Of a stretch of DNA of 64,000 nucleotides, positions 1-10,678 are shown piece by piece (within the stretch, counting starts at the first letter, position 1; every line of letters begins with the position of its first letter). Source of the DNA: Cymodocea nodosa (taxonomy: Eukaryota; Streptophyta; Magnoliopsida; Alismatales; Cymodoceaceae); contig CM072344.1 of assembly GCA_036874045.1 (NCBI GenBank), positions 4,994,501 through 5,058,500 of the forward strand, given 5' to 3'. The notes below the pieces were generated by a model. That model was not told the origin of the DNA. It worked only from the letters and a program-made list of their open reading frames with translations, and ran no database searches. A program made the translations under genes and the position numbers.

Positions 1-63
1 CTAAGTAAAAACAGAAGTAACAAATCCAAGTTTTTCTGGTGTAGTGCTGGGAAAATACAAACA
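1..63 (+). repeat. 3' tail of an element-X LTR
   Basis: This is the reverse complement of the left ends of the LTRs at 18320 and 55180 (shared GTAGTGCTGGGAAAA block), and it finishes in the same CAAACA terminus. Only the last 63 bases fall in the window. No TGG-type primer site follows within a few bases, so it may be a 3' or solo LTR rather than the 5' LTR of the X copy that follows. Confidence 0.7.
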
Positions 64-811
64 CATCTCAATAGAGGAATTCCAACGTGTGACAGCCATT
101 GAAGCTACTGACTTGAGGTGGAAAACATCCTCAAGGGAGCACGTGAAGTTGGAGTGGAATTGCTTCAAAGGTATAAGAGGACTTGTGTGGGATCCTTATG
201 CTTATTTCGTGTTAAATTATGTTGTAATATGAGCAAAGGTAGTTGTTATTTGTTATGTGTGTTGATTGTTGTGTTTCCACTTGTTGTCGTGGTTCTTGTT
301 TGTGTGTTCTTGCATGTTATATTAGGAGTAGGAGTAGTGGTAATTACAGCATATTACTGTTAGACTTTGATATAAAACAATGGTGAAAACTTGTGATTAT
401 GTTAATAGAATCTTGTGCATATGTGGTGTTTGTGTATATGCCTAATAATAGCTAACTTAGTATAGTTTTTACTTGGTTGTGAACGACTATTCCTTGCTAT
501 AATTATGACCATATTCATGTGGTAGTTGCACATACATTTAGAGGATGATGTTAAGTGTGAATGCATGCACACTCGTTGAAGTGTTGAAATGTAAATTTCA
601 GATTGTATTGTTGGAGGTTGTATGCTTTTTATGTATATTCTCTTGGAATTTGATACCCCTTTTTAGATTTCTGTTAATAGCCATTTACTCTCTCCTTTAG
701 TGGCTAAATTTCTACAGCCAAACTTGTATTCATTCAGTATATCATTGATACAACAAATTAAAATCCTTGTGGAGATAACTCGTACTTGCATTACTTAATA
801 CAATAGGCACT
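64..811. other. non-coding flank, no recognisable gene
   Basis: Short overlapping ORFs at 44-363 match nothing I recognise. Around 765-835 the text resembles the LTR-end box seen in the Athila/X LTRs here (ACTTGCA ... ACAATAG.CACTGTGC, compare 18480-18530 and 55340-55390 in reverse complement), so a piece of a related LTR probably ends near 835. Confidence 0.4.
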
Positions 812-853
812 GTGCGTTTGCGGAAAATTTATAAATGTAAAATTTACGGTTGT

Positions 854-1399
854 TGTGTTAACAACAAATATCGTTACAGGGCTTATAGAACTGCTTATAA
901 GACAAGCTTAGGTATGTCACCTTTTAGACTAGTATATGGAAAAAGTTGCCATTTACTAGTTGAAATTGAACATAAAGCTTATTGGGAATTAAAAACTCTA
1001 TACACTAATTTAAATCAAGCTACTGAAAACAAGAAAATGCAATTGATTGAATTAGAAGAATTTAGGAATGAAGCTTATTCAAAAACTATAAAAGAAAAAG
1101 AGAAAATGAAGTTCTATCATGACAAGAAAATTATTCCAAAAACTTTTGAAATAGGACAAGAAGTATATCTTTACATGACTAGACTTCATAATCATCTAGG
1201 AAAATTAAGATCTAGATGGGCAAGACCTTACATAATTCAAAATATTTATTTCTATGGAGCTATTGAAATTGAAAATCCTAAAAATCAGAATATATTTAAA
1301 GTAAATAGACAAAGACTTAGACCTATTTTGAAAATTCCAAAAAGTTCTTTTGGAATTATAAAAGAAGTAAGAGTAGAGGATTACTTTAGCTTTACTTAG
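854..1399 (+). pseudogene. Ty3/gypsy (Athila/Tat) integrase C-terminal fragment
   Basis: The translated block has the end of a plant gypsy integrase: [20 protein letters not shown], then [13 protein letters not shown], a lysine/glutamate-rich helix ([10 protein letters not shown]), a GQEVYLY step, [11 protein letters not shown] and a terminal VNRQRLRP stretch. These are the hallmarks of the Athila/Tat integrase tail just before the 3' end of pol. The HHCC and DDE catalytic parts are absent, so the fragment is inactive. It is open to the stop at 1397-1399. The left boundary is a junction with an LTR-like sequence near 835-870. Whether it belongs to element X or to an older insertion in it cannot be decided here. 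Confidence 0.8.
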
Positions 1400-1439
1400 T
1401 AAGAGATAGATATATGTTTACTTTTAAAAAAAACTTATT

Positions 1440-1740
1440 TAAATATAATCACGGTTCAATCGAAAGAAATTATTGATTTTACCGAATTGTATAAAAAATA
1501 TTGTTACAGTCACACCGAAAGGATCCATCGGTTTGACCGAAACATAAAAAAATCTATATATTATATTAAGTAAAAATTTTGATTTTATCGAAGCATGGTA
1601 TCGATTCAACTGATAGAAAAAAAAAAAAATTTAATTTCAATTCAACTAAGGAATATAATGATTTGACCGAAATACTAAAATGTTGAAAAATTAAGAATCG
1701 GTTAGATCAGAAATTCTTCGATCTTTGATCAAATTAAAAA
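1440..1740. repeat. degenerate ACCGAA/TTCGGT motif array
   Basis: About five loosely spaced units contain variants of TTTGACCGAAA, CGGTTCAATCGAA and CATCGGTTTGACCGAAA, separated by AT-rich filler. It directly follows the integrase fragment. By position it could be the U3 of a lost 3' LTR. Confidence 0.4.
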
Positions 1741-1962
1741 TTATTATTATAAGTATTTTATTAGTATTTTCCAAGTATCGCATACTTTGTCCCACAAAGA
1801 TTTTCATCTAGTTGGGGGTATCCTAAGTGGCCCCATCCATTAACTTGATTGAGATTACTAACTAAGGCAAGACCTGTAATGTTGGCATGTGAATTGGGTA
1901 AGTGGTGCACAAACCTACAGCTTGCCAACACTTGAACAAAGCCAACACTACTACCCATAAGC

Positions 1963-2052
1963 ATTGCACAAGAACTTCCTAGATGGTCACCCATCTCGAT
2001 TTTGCTCTTACCTAAACACAGTTAACTCTAAAGTTCTTACAGGAGTGGGTGC
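1963..2052 (-). pseudogene. 5S rRNA-derived relic, probably from a Cassandra-like TRIM
   Basis: Read on the minus strand this aligns along most of plant 5S rRNA. It shows an internal-promoter-like GAGTTAACTGTGTTTAGG, then GAGATGGGTGACC, CTAGGAAGTTCTTGTGCAAT. It is diverged and lacks the 5' quarter. Cassandra TRIMs carry a 5S domain inside their LTRs, and the extra 190 bases downstream on the same strand (to about 1770) would fit the rest of such an LTR. I cannot define LTR ends or a primer site, so a dispersed 5S pseudogene is the alternative. Confidence 0.6.
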
Positions 2053-2074
2053 TTGGTAGTAGGTGTAAATGCAC

Positions 2075-2200
2075 CTAACTCAACGACCTTACTCCGTTGA
2101 GTCTGGGATAAGTTAATGATCTTATTCTGTTGAGTTAATTGTAACTCAACGGAGTATTTTAGTTAAATCCATGAACTTAGTCCATGGAGTTAACCGTAAC
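2075..2200. promoter_or_regulatory. GAGTTA/TAACTC motif cluster before the PTP ORF
   Basis: The cluster contains CTAACTCAACG, CTCCGTTGAGT, CTGTTGAGTTA, GTAACTCAACGGAG and CCATGGAGTTAACCG. The same palindromic vocabulary lies in the X LTRs and before gag and the F-box gene. It ends about 190 bases before the first ATG of the PTP ORF. A promoter role is inferred from position only. Confidence 0.45.
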
Positions 2201-2388
2201 TACATAGAGAAGTGAGTGAGATAGTGAGAGTTTGCGTGGAAAAATGATCCGATTACCTGCCAAAAACTTAGGGTTTATTTATATTAAAACTTAGGATTTA
2301 GGGGGGCATTATCCGTAGAATCATTTAGAACTTAGAATAGTAGAGATTAGAGTGATTCTGTTTCGTTCCCTCACACCATGAAGATAAG

Positions 2389-4590
2389 ATGATGCCAGAG
2401 TTTTGGGAGGCAGTTGACACCACAAGATTTCTTAAAGAATTAGGAGAATGGCATACAAGATAAAAGATCAGGAACACGACACGAGAGAAAGAATTAGAAA
2501 AGGTAGAATCTAACATCTTCTATTGGAGAAAAGTTTTAGTAGATTTAGATATTAGAATACCACAAATAGTGGAAACGAGGATTAAAGTAGCAACAGAAGT
2601 TACTGTAAATAAAGAAAGAAAAATTAGACCAAACAACGAAGTTGACCTAGAGTTAATCCAATGCAAGTCATGATTATGGTTTGTGAGACATATTGCTAGA
2701 CATGCCCGGTGGGAAATTAGGGAGCAATAGAGGAAAGTAGTAGAGGAACTTGCAATAGAAATGCCAACTGCAGCAATAGAACAAGCGAGACCTTCAGTTC
2801 CACCAACAGAACCATTACCACGAGTAACATTTGCTTGGCCAAGAACTAAAGAAGAAGACAAGGAGTTTGCTAGCTTGGTCAAAATAGCAAAAGACCAAAG
2901 AGATAATGAAGAAATGGCTATGGCCAAGGCACATATTTTGTATGATGCCATAAAGAAAAAGCAAGCTAAAGAAAAGTTGAGGGCCTAATATAAAATTAAA
3001 GTAAAACAACATCAAGAAGCAGCTAAATCAATGGTTGCAAAAGAAACTGAAGCTAGTCCTTTAAGACTAGTAATTATAGAAAAAGTAAAATAGAAAGAGC
3101 CACTACTTGTGGCTTGAGGGCCTACAAAGCTTATTTTTATAGACTTACTCTCAAAGGAGGAAGAGGAAGATCAGACACAACTATTAAGGAAAAGGAAAAG
3201 AGATAGTGCTTGAAGTTCAAGTAGAGGTTAAACTTGAGCCTAGATTATCAAAAGGGCCTAAAGAGCCTATTTTTGTTAATCTACTATCTGAATCTGAGGA
3301 GCAAAAGCAGCAACAGCAAGAGCAAATAGAAGAAGAAAAATAGGCTGAAATTAGTTTGCAGCCTGTACAAATAGAAGAAACTAAAGTTAGGGCAGAAGTT
3401 GATTTGCCCATAACTCCATCCCAATCTACCATAGAATTTGAAAGAATAGTAACAATACAGATTGGTAGTTAGGAGGAAGAAGTTGAACAAGTATATACTG
3501 AATAAGGAGAAAATGACTCGATAGATTCCACTGAAGTGGGAGAGACTCTTTAGCAAATTTTTGAAAGAATTCAAGAAAGAAGAGTGGAGAATTCTACTAG
3601 CTCTCCACTATAGATAGAAAGAGGAATTGAAATGTAGGAATCTCCAGATCATTTCGAACAAACTCATGTTTAGCAAATTGAAGAAGAAATTCAAGAACAA
3701 ACCCCGATGGAGCAACAAATTCAAATTCTTGACTCTTCCCTACAACAAGTCCTAAATGAAGTATATTTTTGGAGTTAGGAAGTAATGACTAAATATCAAG
3801 AGATTAGGGGTTATGATATTATATACAGTAGACTAGTAAACTAGGACAGTATGAATGATATTAAAGAATTATTTGAGTTCTAGGGTCTACTGCAATTTAT
3901 TTCTCAACAGAGAGGGCATGTAGTATATGAAAATCTAGTGCCCTATTTTTATGCCAATTTGAGAGAAGGAGAAAGAGGATTAATTTCTAATGTGGAGCAA
4001 GTTGATGTACTAATAATACTAGAGCTTCTCCACAACATTTTTGGATTGAAAAATGAAAGAATAGAAATTCTAGAGAGTACAACTACAGTCGAGTGGACAG
4101 AATAGGAGATAAAAGACTTTTTAGCTATCAATCTTGGTGTGACATTATTAAACAAATTGAAGTACTTAAATGATAAAGCACACATGGTAGCTAACATTTT
4201 GATAAAAAATGTTTACCAACGACAAGGCCATGATATAGAATTAACTCAATTTGTTAAATGGGCCATATATGTAGTTGTGAATAGAATTCAAGTTAATTGG
4301 TCTTCAATTTTTATCTCCAAGTTGAGAGTAGCATAGCAAAATTTATTTTATGAAGATCTGGATTCCACTACTGATGGTGGATAGTATTGACTTCACGAAA
4401 TGGACATCCACGAGGATAAGATCTAGAACCATTTCAATGAAGAAGTATAAAAATTATAATGTTGCAACTGATGTTTTGATAGCTAGACCTTCTAAAGACA
4501 TTATAGGAGCTGTTGAGCATATCAATCAATTAGAACAACAATTAGAAAAGCTCTAGAAGGAAGTAGATGAACTTAGGAAGAAAGATTAAA
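2389..4590 (+). pseudogene. PTP-domain ORF of element X (putative plant transposon protein), decayed
   Basis: A reading frame starts at ATG 2389, runs in frame 1 to about 3205, then in frame 2 to the stop at 4588-4590. It has roughly 730 codons with many stops, mostly TAG. The N-terminal part is charged. A Glu/Gln-rich linker covers about 3215-3760 (EEQKQQQQEQIEEE). The conserved domain spans about 3770-4400: EIRGYDIIYSR, LLHNIFGLKN, AHMVANILIKNVYQRQGHD, FVKWAIYVVVNRIQ.NW. This resembles the plant PTP (Transposase_32-like) domain. It ends in a short coiled coil (INQLEQQLEKL). The copy at 62759-64000 is clearly homologous and less damaged. Domain function is unknown. Naming follows database convention and does not prove transposase activity. 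Confidence 0.7.
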
Positions 4591-4797
4591 ATGTATTGTT
4601 CGTCTACTTGTATTGAAAAAATATCTAACTATATGTAAATGTAAACTATTTATATAAATGAATGTTTGAATTTCAGATGTTTCTAAATTTGTGTAATTGT
4701 GAATGAATGATATAACTGAGAACTGTATTGAATTGAGTATTATATAACTGTTTAAAGATTTGCAAACTGTTTAAAAGTTTTACAATTTTTATGAATG
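4591..4797. other. element X interior, left of the composite insertion
   Basis: This is AT-rich sequence with no ORF. It continues at 15739 after the insertion. The joined flanks can be followed in the uninterrupted minus-strand copy near 62750-62460 (shared AAAATGTAAATTCTA block). Confidence 0.6.
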
Positions 4798-4802
4798 ACA
4801 TG
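4798..4802 (+). repeat. target-site duplication ACATG (left)
   Basis: These five bases immediately precede the TG of the first TRIM LTR and are repeated exactly at 15734-15738 after the SIRE 3' LTR. Confidence 0.85.
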
Positions 4803-5025
4803 TGTTGAGGAACCCGCTGAGGGACTCGAGGGGTGACAAGCTGAGGGACCTGAAGGACTTGGAGGGTGAAGGAAGAAGGCCTTAGGGACATATGGGAGAA
4901 GGGGGTTAATCCTAATGATTCCTCCCATGAACTCAGACTTGTGAGAGTTTCTAGGCTTACTTAAAAGGATTGGTAACGCCTTTGCTATCAGCTCGAGCTT
5001 TTGGCATAATGGTAGTCCGATCCTA
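4803..5025 (+). repeat. TRIM LTR 1 (223 bp)
   Basis: It begins TGTTGAGGAACCCGCTGAGG and ends near CGATCCTA. It differs from the copy at 5111-5333 at about six positions. It is GC-richer than its surroundings. Confidence 0.85.
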
Positions 5026-5029
5026 TTTG

Positions 5030-5041
5030 TGGTATTAGAGC
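5030..5041 (+). other. TRIM primer-binding site
   Basis: TGGTATTAGAGC lies 4 bases after the LTR. It is one transition away from the initiator-tRNA-Met site TGGTATCAGAGC. Confidence 0.8.
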
Positions 5042-5110
5042 CTACTCACAGACGTGGATTTGAATCCCCGAGAATGCAGTATGGGATGCATTTTTCGAGG
5101 GGGGGGGGAT
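5042..5110 (+). other. TRIM interior with polypurine tract
   Basis: The TRIM interior is about 70 bases and has no coding capacity. It ends in a G-rich tract (nine G, 5100-5108) directly before the second LTR, which is the expected place of a polypurine tract. Confidence 0.75.
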
Positions 5111-5333
5111 TGTTGAGGAACCCGCTGAGGGACTCGAGGGGTGACAGGCTGAGGGACCTGAAGGACTTGGAGGGTGAAGGGAGAAGGCCTTAGGGACTTA
5201 TGGGAGAAGGGGGTTAATCCTAATGATTCCTCCCACGAACTCGGACTTGTGAGAGTTTCTAGGCTTACTTAAAAGGATTGGTAACGCCTTTGCTATCAGC
5301 TCGAGCTTTTGGCATAATGGTAGCCCGATCCTA
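5111..5333 (+). repeat. TRIM LTR 2, fused to the SIRE leader
   Basis: It is the same length and sequence as LTR 1, about 97% by eye. Instead of host DNA, a SIRE primer site and gag leader follow. This is the chimeric junction. Confidence 0.85.
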
Positions 5334-5337
5334 TTTG

Positions 5338-5349
5338 TGGTATCAGAGC
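5338..5349 (+). other. SIRE primer-binding site (tRNA-iMet)
   Basis: TGGTATCAGAGC is identical to the sites at 23091 and 50747. The junction between TRIM-derived and SIRE-derived sequence falls at or next to it. Confidence 0.85.
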
Positions 5350-5439
5350 ATTTTAAACTGTTTAAAGCATTCGAAAGCCTTCATTTCTCTATTTAGGAAT
5401 TGGTTTTTCCTGTCATTTACTTCAGATCATTTGTTTAAA

Positions 5440-6408
5440 ATGGATAATTCTGAAATCTTAGTTATGACTGAAGGACAAACCACTAATCGTCCTATGTTTG
5501 AAAGTAGCAATTATAACTACTGGAAATATAGGATGAAAGTATTTTTTCAGTCAATCGATTTCAAATTATGGCATATAATTAGCAATCCTATAGTGTTAGT
5601 TACGACTCCATATGATACTTAGACTTTTGATGAAAAGGAGCGAATGACACTAAATGCTAAAGGTTTAAACATCTTGTTTTGTGCTTTATCTCATGATCAA
5701 TTTAATAAAGTTTCTGCATATCAAACTACATATGAGATATAGCATGCATTAGAAGTTGCCAACGAAGGTACTAATCAGGTCAAGGAATCTAAGATCAATA
5801 TGTTAGTACATAAATATGAGCTTTTTAAAATGCACGAAAATAAATGTATCTCTGACATGTTTTCCCGTTTTCTTGAGATTGTAAATTCATTAAAATCTTT
5901 AGGCAAGAAATTCGAGGAAAAAGACTTGGTAAGAAAGATCCTTAGATCTTTAACTAAAATTTGGGCTCAAAAGACAACATCTATTGAAGAGTCCAAAGAC
6001 TTAAATACATATACTCTCGATGATCTCATAGGAAATCTAACAGCCTATGAAGTACAACATTTAGATCCAAAAGGGAAAAATCCTAGAAGGGATATGGCTT
6101 TTGAGGCTGATAAAGTCTTAGAAGTCACTAGTGATTCTAACGATGATTTATTGTTGTTGACCAGAAAATTTAGAAATCTGTTGAAGAAATGTAGGAACTT
6201 CAGGTCAGCAAAGACATCTGGAGATATGGAGAAGAAGTCATTCACGAAAGACAAAAGTATATGCTACAATTGCAATAGGTTGGGTCACTTTCAAACTGAT
6301 TGTCCTCTCAACAAAGATAAGAAGAATTCGAGGAGGAATTTCAGGAATAAGAAATTCAGAAAGAGAAGGACGCTTAAAGTGACATGGGATGACTCTTCAG
6401 CTTCATAA
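5440..6408 (+). pseudogene. gag: SIRE Gag (S1), with stops
   Basis: Gag would form the virus-like particle shell and bind element RNA. The start at ATG 5440 matches the gag start of S2 (RPMFESSNYNYWKYRM against RPPLFDG....YLKYRM). The UBN2-type central domain (LVHKYELFKMHE, MFSRFLEIVNSL, LVRKILRSL) lies at about 5790-6060. A CCHC knuckle with all four ligands (C-YN-C-NRLG-H-FQTD-C) lies at 6263-6303. Stops sit at 5620 and about 5740, both where S2 has Trp, and TAA at 6406 closes the frame. Pol resumes in the same frame after it, so the ancestor was probably a Gag-Pol fusion or read-through. Confidence 0.85.
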
Positions 6409-9400
6409 AGTGAAGAAACAAAGGATTCAACATCGGACAATGAATCCTCATCAACATCAGATTTAAAAGCAAATCTGGCAAATGTATGCTTTATGGCAAA
6501 ATCTAGTGAGGTACACAAATCAAAATGGATAATGGACAGTGGAGCATCCAGCCACATGACTAGAGATATACGATTACTTACAGAAATAACAAAGACCAAG
6601 AATGGACAAGTTACCTTTGGAAATAAAAGCCAAACAAATATCCTTGGGTCTGGCAAGGTTCAGGTAACTGAGAAATGTTTTATAAATGATATGTTATTAG
6701 TTGAAAACTTAGGTTTTAATTTATTGAGTGTTCTTGTTTTAATGAAGATTTACAAAGTAATTTTTGAAAAAGATTCTTGTAAAATTATGGACATGACTAC
6801 AAACGAAATTTTATTCACTACATACAAGAAAGGATCTGTTTGTATTCTAAATTTGCCTTTTGATATTATTAAAGACAATGCTTGCTTAATTGCAAAATCG
6901 GATGAAGTCATTTTATGGCATAGAAGGCTAGGACACTCAAATTTAAAATTATTACAAAAGCTGTCTAAAAAGAATCTAGTTAGAGGTTTACCTAGTATTA
7001 AGTACTCGAAAGAGTTTATGTGTGATGCGTGTCAACTAGGTAAATTACATAAAACATCCTTTAAAAGCTTAAATGAAATAACAAGCAAAAGAGTATTAGA
7101 ACTAGTGCATATGGATTTATTTGGACCTACTAGAACAACCAGTCTAGGAGGTAAACATTATGCTTTTGTACTAATTGATGACTATTCTAGATTTACTTGG
7201 GTCTATTTTATAGCTAATAAAACTGAAGTTTTTGAAATATTTAAGATATTCTGTAATAAAGTTCAGAATGAGCAAAATGTTAAAATTCAAAAACTTAGGA
7301 GTGATCATGGTACAGAATTTGATAATGATCAAATAGACACCTTTTGTGAAGAATTAGGCATAGATCATAGGTACTCATTTCCAAGAGCTCCTTCACAAAA
7401 TGGGATAGTAGAATGAAAGAACAGATCACTTCAAGAAATGTCCAGAACCATGTTAAATAAGAATAAGTTACCCCTTTTTCTTTGGGCAGAAGTAGTTCAT
7501 ATAGCATGCTATGTTATAAATAAAGTACATCTAAGACCAATTTTAGATAAAACTCCTTATGAGATATGGTATAATAGGGTTCCCAAAATAAGTTATTTAA
7601 AACCCTTTGGCTGTAAGTGTTTTATTTTAAACACTAAGGAACGAAGAGACAAATTTAAAGCCAAATCAGATGAAGGGATTTTTGTTGGTTATTCCATTAG
7701 AAGTAAAGCATATAGAGTTTATAATAAATCAACAAAAACCATTGAGGAAACCCTGCATGTGAAATTTCATGAAAATTCTCATTTGGATTTAAGACATGCT
7801 GAAAACTTTGATTCAGAAATTCTCCCAGAAATAGTACCAAATGATGTTGACAGAGAAATTAATAAATTATCTAACGGAATAAGAAATCTAAGTTTGAGTG
7901 ATGAAAATTTAGAAGAAAATAATGTCATACCTATAGAAAATATAGAACAACATAGAAATTGGTGTTATGCTTCATCTCATCCTATTGATTAGATAATAGG
8001 CGATCCTAATCAAGGAGTTAGGACTAGGTCATCAGTAGTCAACATTTGTGGTGCTTATTCATTTGTTTCTTTACTAGAACCTAAGAAAATTGAAGATGCC
8101 TTAGAAGATGAATTTTGGTTTTTAGCTATGCAAGATGAGCTAAATCAATTTATAAGAAATGAGGTATGGGATCTAGTTCCACCACCTGAAAATCAATCCA
8201 TAATAGGAACAAGGTGGGTATTTAGAAACAAAGTAGATCAAGATGGACATATAGTTAAAAACAAAGCTAGATTAGTTGCTCAAGGTTACAAGCAAGAGGA
8301 AGGAATTGACTATGATGAGACATTTGCTCCTATTGCTAGACTAGAATCAATATGAATTTTGTTAGCATATGCTGTTATATGGATTTCAAATTATATCAAA
8401 TGGATGTTAAGACTGCTTTTTTAAATGGATATATAAAAGAAGATGTGTATGTAAAACAACCTCCAGGTTTTGAAGATTCAAAACATCCTGAGTATGTTTA
8501 CAAGCTTAAGAAGGCACTATATGGCCTTAAACAAGCTCCTAGGTCTTGGTATGAAAGATTATCTAAATTTCTTATGGAAAAAGGGTATTCTATGGGAAAG
8601 GCAGATCACACTCTTTTTATCAAGAAGATCGAAAAAGATATATTAGTAGTTCAAATCTATGTAGATGACATCATATTTGGAGCAACAAATGATAAATTAG
8701 TTGAGTTTTTTTCGAAAGACATGACTAATCAATTTGAAATGAGTATGATGGGTGAACTATCATTTTTCCTAGGCTTACAAATTAAGCAATTAGATAAGGG
8801 TACTTTTATTTCACAAGAAAAATATACTCAAGATTTATTAAAGAGGTTTGGTTTAGACAATACTAAAACAAAGAATACACCAATGAGTACTATCACCAAG
8901 TTGGATAAAGATGACTTTGGAAAAATTGTAGATGTAAAACAATATAGAAGTATGATTGGTTCATTACTCTATTTAACAGCTAGCCGACCAGATATTATGT
9001 TTAGTGTGTGTACTTGTGCTAGATATCAATCAAATCCTCAGGAATCACACCTACTTGCTGTTAAACGAATTTTTAAATATCTATTAGGAACCATCAATTT
9101 CGGACTGTTTTACTTTAAACACAGTTCTTTAAACTTAGTAGGTTATAGTGATGCTGATTTCGCAAGATGTAAGTCTGAAAGAAAAAGCACTAGTGGCACT
9201 TGTCAATTGTTAGGTAATTCTTTAGTGTCATGGTTTAGCAAAAAGCAAAATTGTGTAGCATTATCTACAACTGAAGCTTAATATATAGCTGCTGCACTTT
9301 GCTGTTCTCAAATCCTGTGGATCAGACAAACCTTAAAAGATTTTAATTTACACTATGAACCAACTAAGATTTTCTGTGATAGTAGTTCTACAATAAGTTT

Positions 9401-9608
9401 ATCTAAAAATCCTGTCTTATATTCATGAGCAAAACATAGAGAAGTTCGACATCATTTTCTAAGGGATAATGTTATAAAAGGAAAAATAGTATTAAATTTT
9501 GTTCCTACCACAGAACAATTAGCAGATCTATTTACAAAACCCTTAGATGAAAATACATTCTCAAAATTACGATTAGAACTTGGTATCTGTAGGTTATCTG
9601 ATATTTAA
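6409..9608 (+). pseudogene. pol: SIRE Pol (S1): protease, integrase, RT, RNase H
   Basis: Copia order is visible. Protease has WIMDSGASSHM at about 6526. Integrase has the HHCC zinc region (HRRLGHSN ... CDACQLGKLH, 6920-7050) and DDE residues in HMDLFGP, LRSDHGTEF and GIVE. RT has [30 protein letters not shown] and the catalytic YVDD at 8658-8669. RNase H starts near GYSDADFA and runs to a terminal GICRLSDI. Damage: TGA at 7414 just after the catalytic Glu, TAG at 7990, TGA at 8353 with a one-base deletion shortly after (frame 1 to frame 3), TAA at 9279, TGA near 9426. The catalytic residues survive but the polyprotein cannot be made whole. Confidence 0.9.
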
Positions 9609-10678
9609 ATGGTCTTGTTCATTGTATTTTGGTTTGCTATAAGGTAGTTTTAGAATTTAATGTCTTTTTTATTAAAAAAAAAAAAATAACATTTTTTTTT
9701 TTAATTACAGTTTTCTGGTAGTTAAGAATTTATGAAATTCTGATTTTTATTGAAGTCAATTTATTTAAGAAAAATTCAAAAAAGATTACTTAAGGAAAAG
9801 TTAATTTGATTCAATGTGAGTGCCAACTATATTTTTGTTACTTATGTATATGCTATTATAGAGATTTTAACAGGAAAATACATAGAAAGTATGTACTTTT
9901 TATTAAAGGAAAGTTATTAACATTCTGTTAGAAAAATTAAGTCTTGCGGTTGCCTCTAATTTAATTTACTATCTTGTTTTATTTTTGTTTATTTTTTTGT
10001 CTGTAATTACTTGAGTAATTAAGTCCGTTGGGGGATCTTAAACCCTAGTCACTTAAACCAACTAGTTTGGGATGTGCTGATTGAAAACTCATTTTCAAGT
10101 AATTCGGATTATATTTAAAAAAAAAATAAATAAGATTACCTGTTCTCACTTGTCATTGAGTAACTGGTTATCTTTCCCCTAAGCAAGGGATTATGATCAC
10201 GTAAAAAGATGATATTGTGGGAGGTAATACATAATATATATATATATGAATATAAAAATAAAAAAAAGAAGAAGAGGGCAATGTACTCAAGCTTAATTTA
10301 TCTTTCAAGGTGTTATAACAATCCTGACATAATCTATGCATATAATCCTTGTTATTATCTACTCTTTACACATAATGTACGATATTTATTTGTCTTAAGT
10401 TGTGTACTCATTATTGAAATCTTTTAAGTTTCTGTAGGTATATCTCTATGAATTATCTTTTGTAAACTAAATAACATAAAAGCCAGAAAGTCTAAATTGT
10501 TAATTCTACTACTTATTTCTGTATTTCATTCAAATTAAAAAAAAAAAAAGAGACTCAAATCTATTTAAGGCTTAGCATCCTCTTTAAGTAAGCTTTTTAA
10601 CCTTTTTAAGCCAACTCTACTTAGGGCTTGGCAACCCAGATTAAGTACACCATAGATTCTTTACACTACATTTATGTA
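9609..10678 (+). other. S1 post-pol spacer
   Basis: This is AT-rich untranslated sequence. GATCTTAAACCCTAGTC (10035) and GATTGAAAACTCATT (10079) match the S2 post-pol spacer text around 29250-29310 loosely. The ORF at 10209 is chance. No structured RNA recognised. Confidence 0.5.

Noticed and set aside
44-363. Two overlapping ORFs of 62 and 81 codons
   Set aside because: No motif, no homologue recognised, and they overlap an LTR tail. Probably chance.
5042-5100. tRNA-like T-arm text (GGATTTGAATCC) in the TRIM interior
   Set aside because: There is no D-arm, anticodon arm or acceptor stem. The TRIM interior is too short for a tRNA.
10209-10427. 72-codon ORF in the S1 spacer
   Set aside because: Low-complexity lysine run and AT-rich composition. 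Not conserved in S2.
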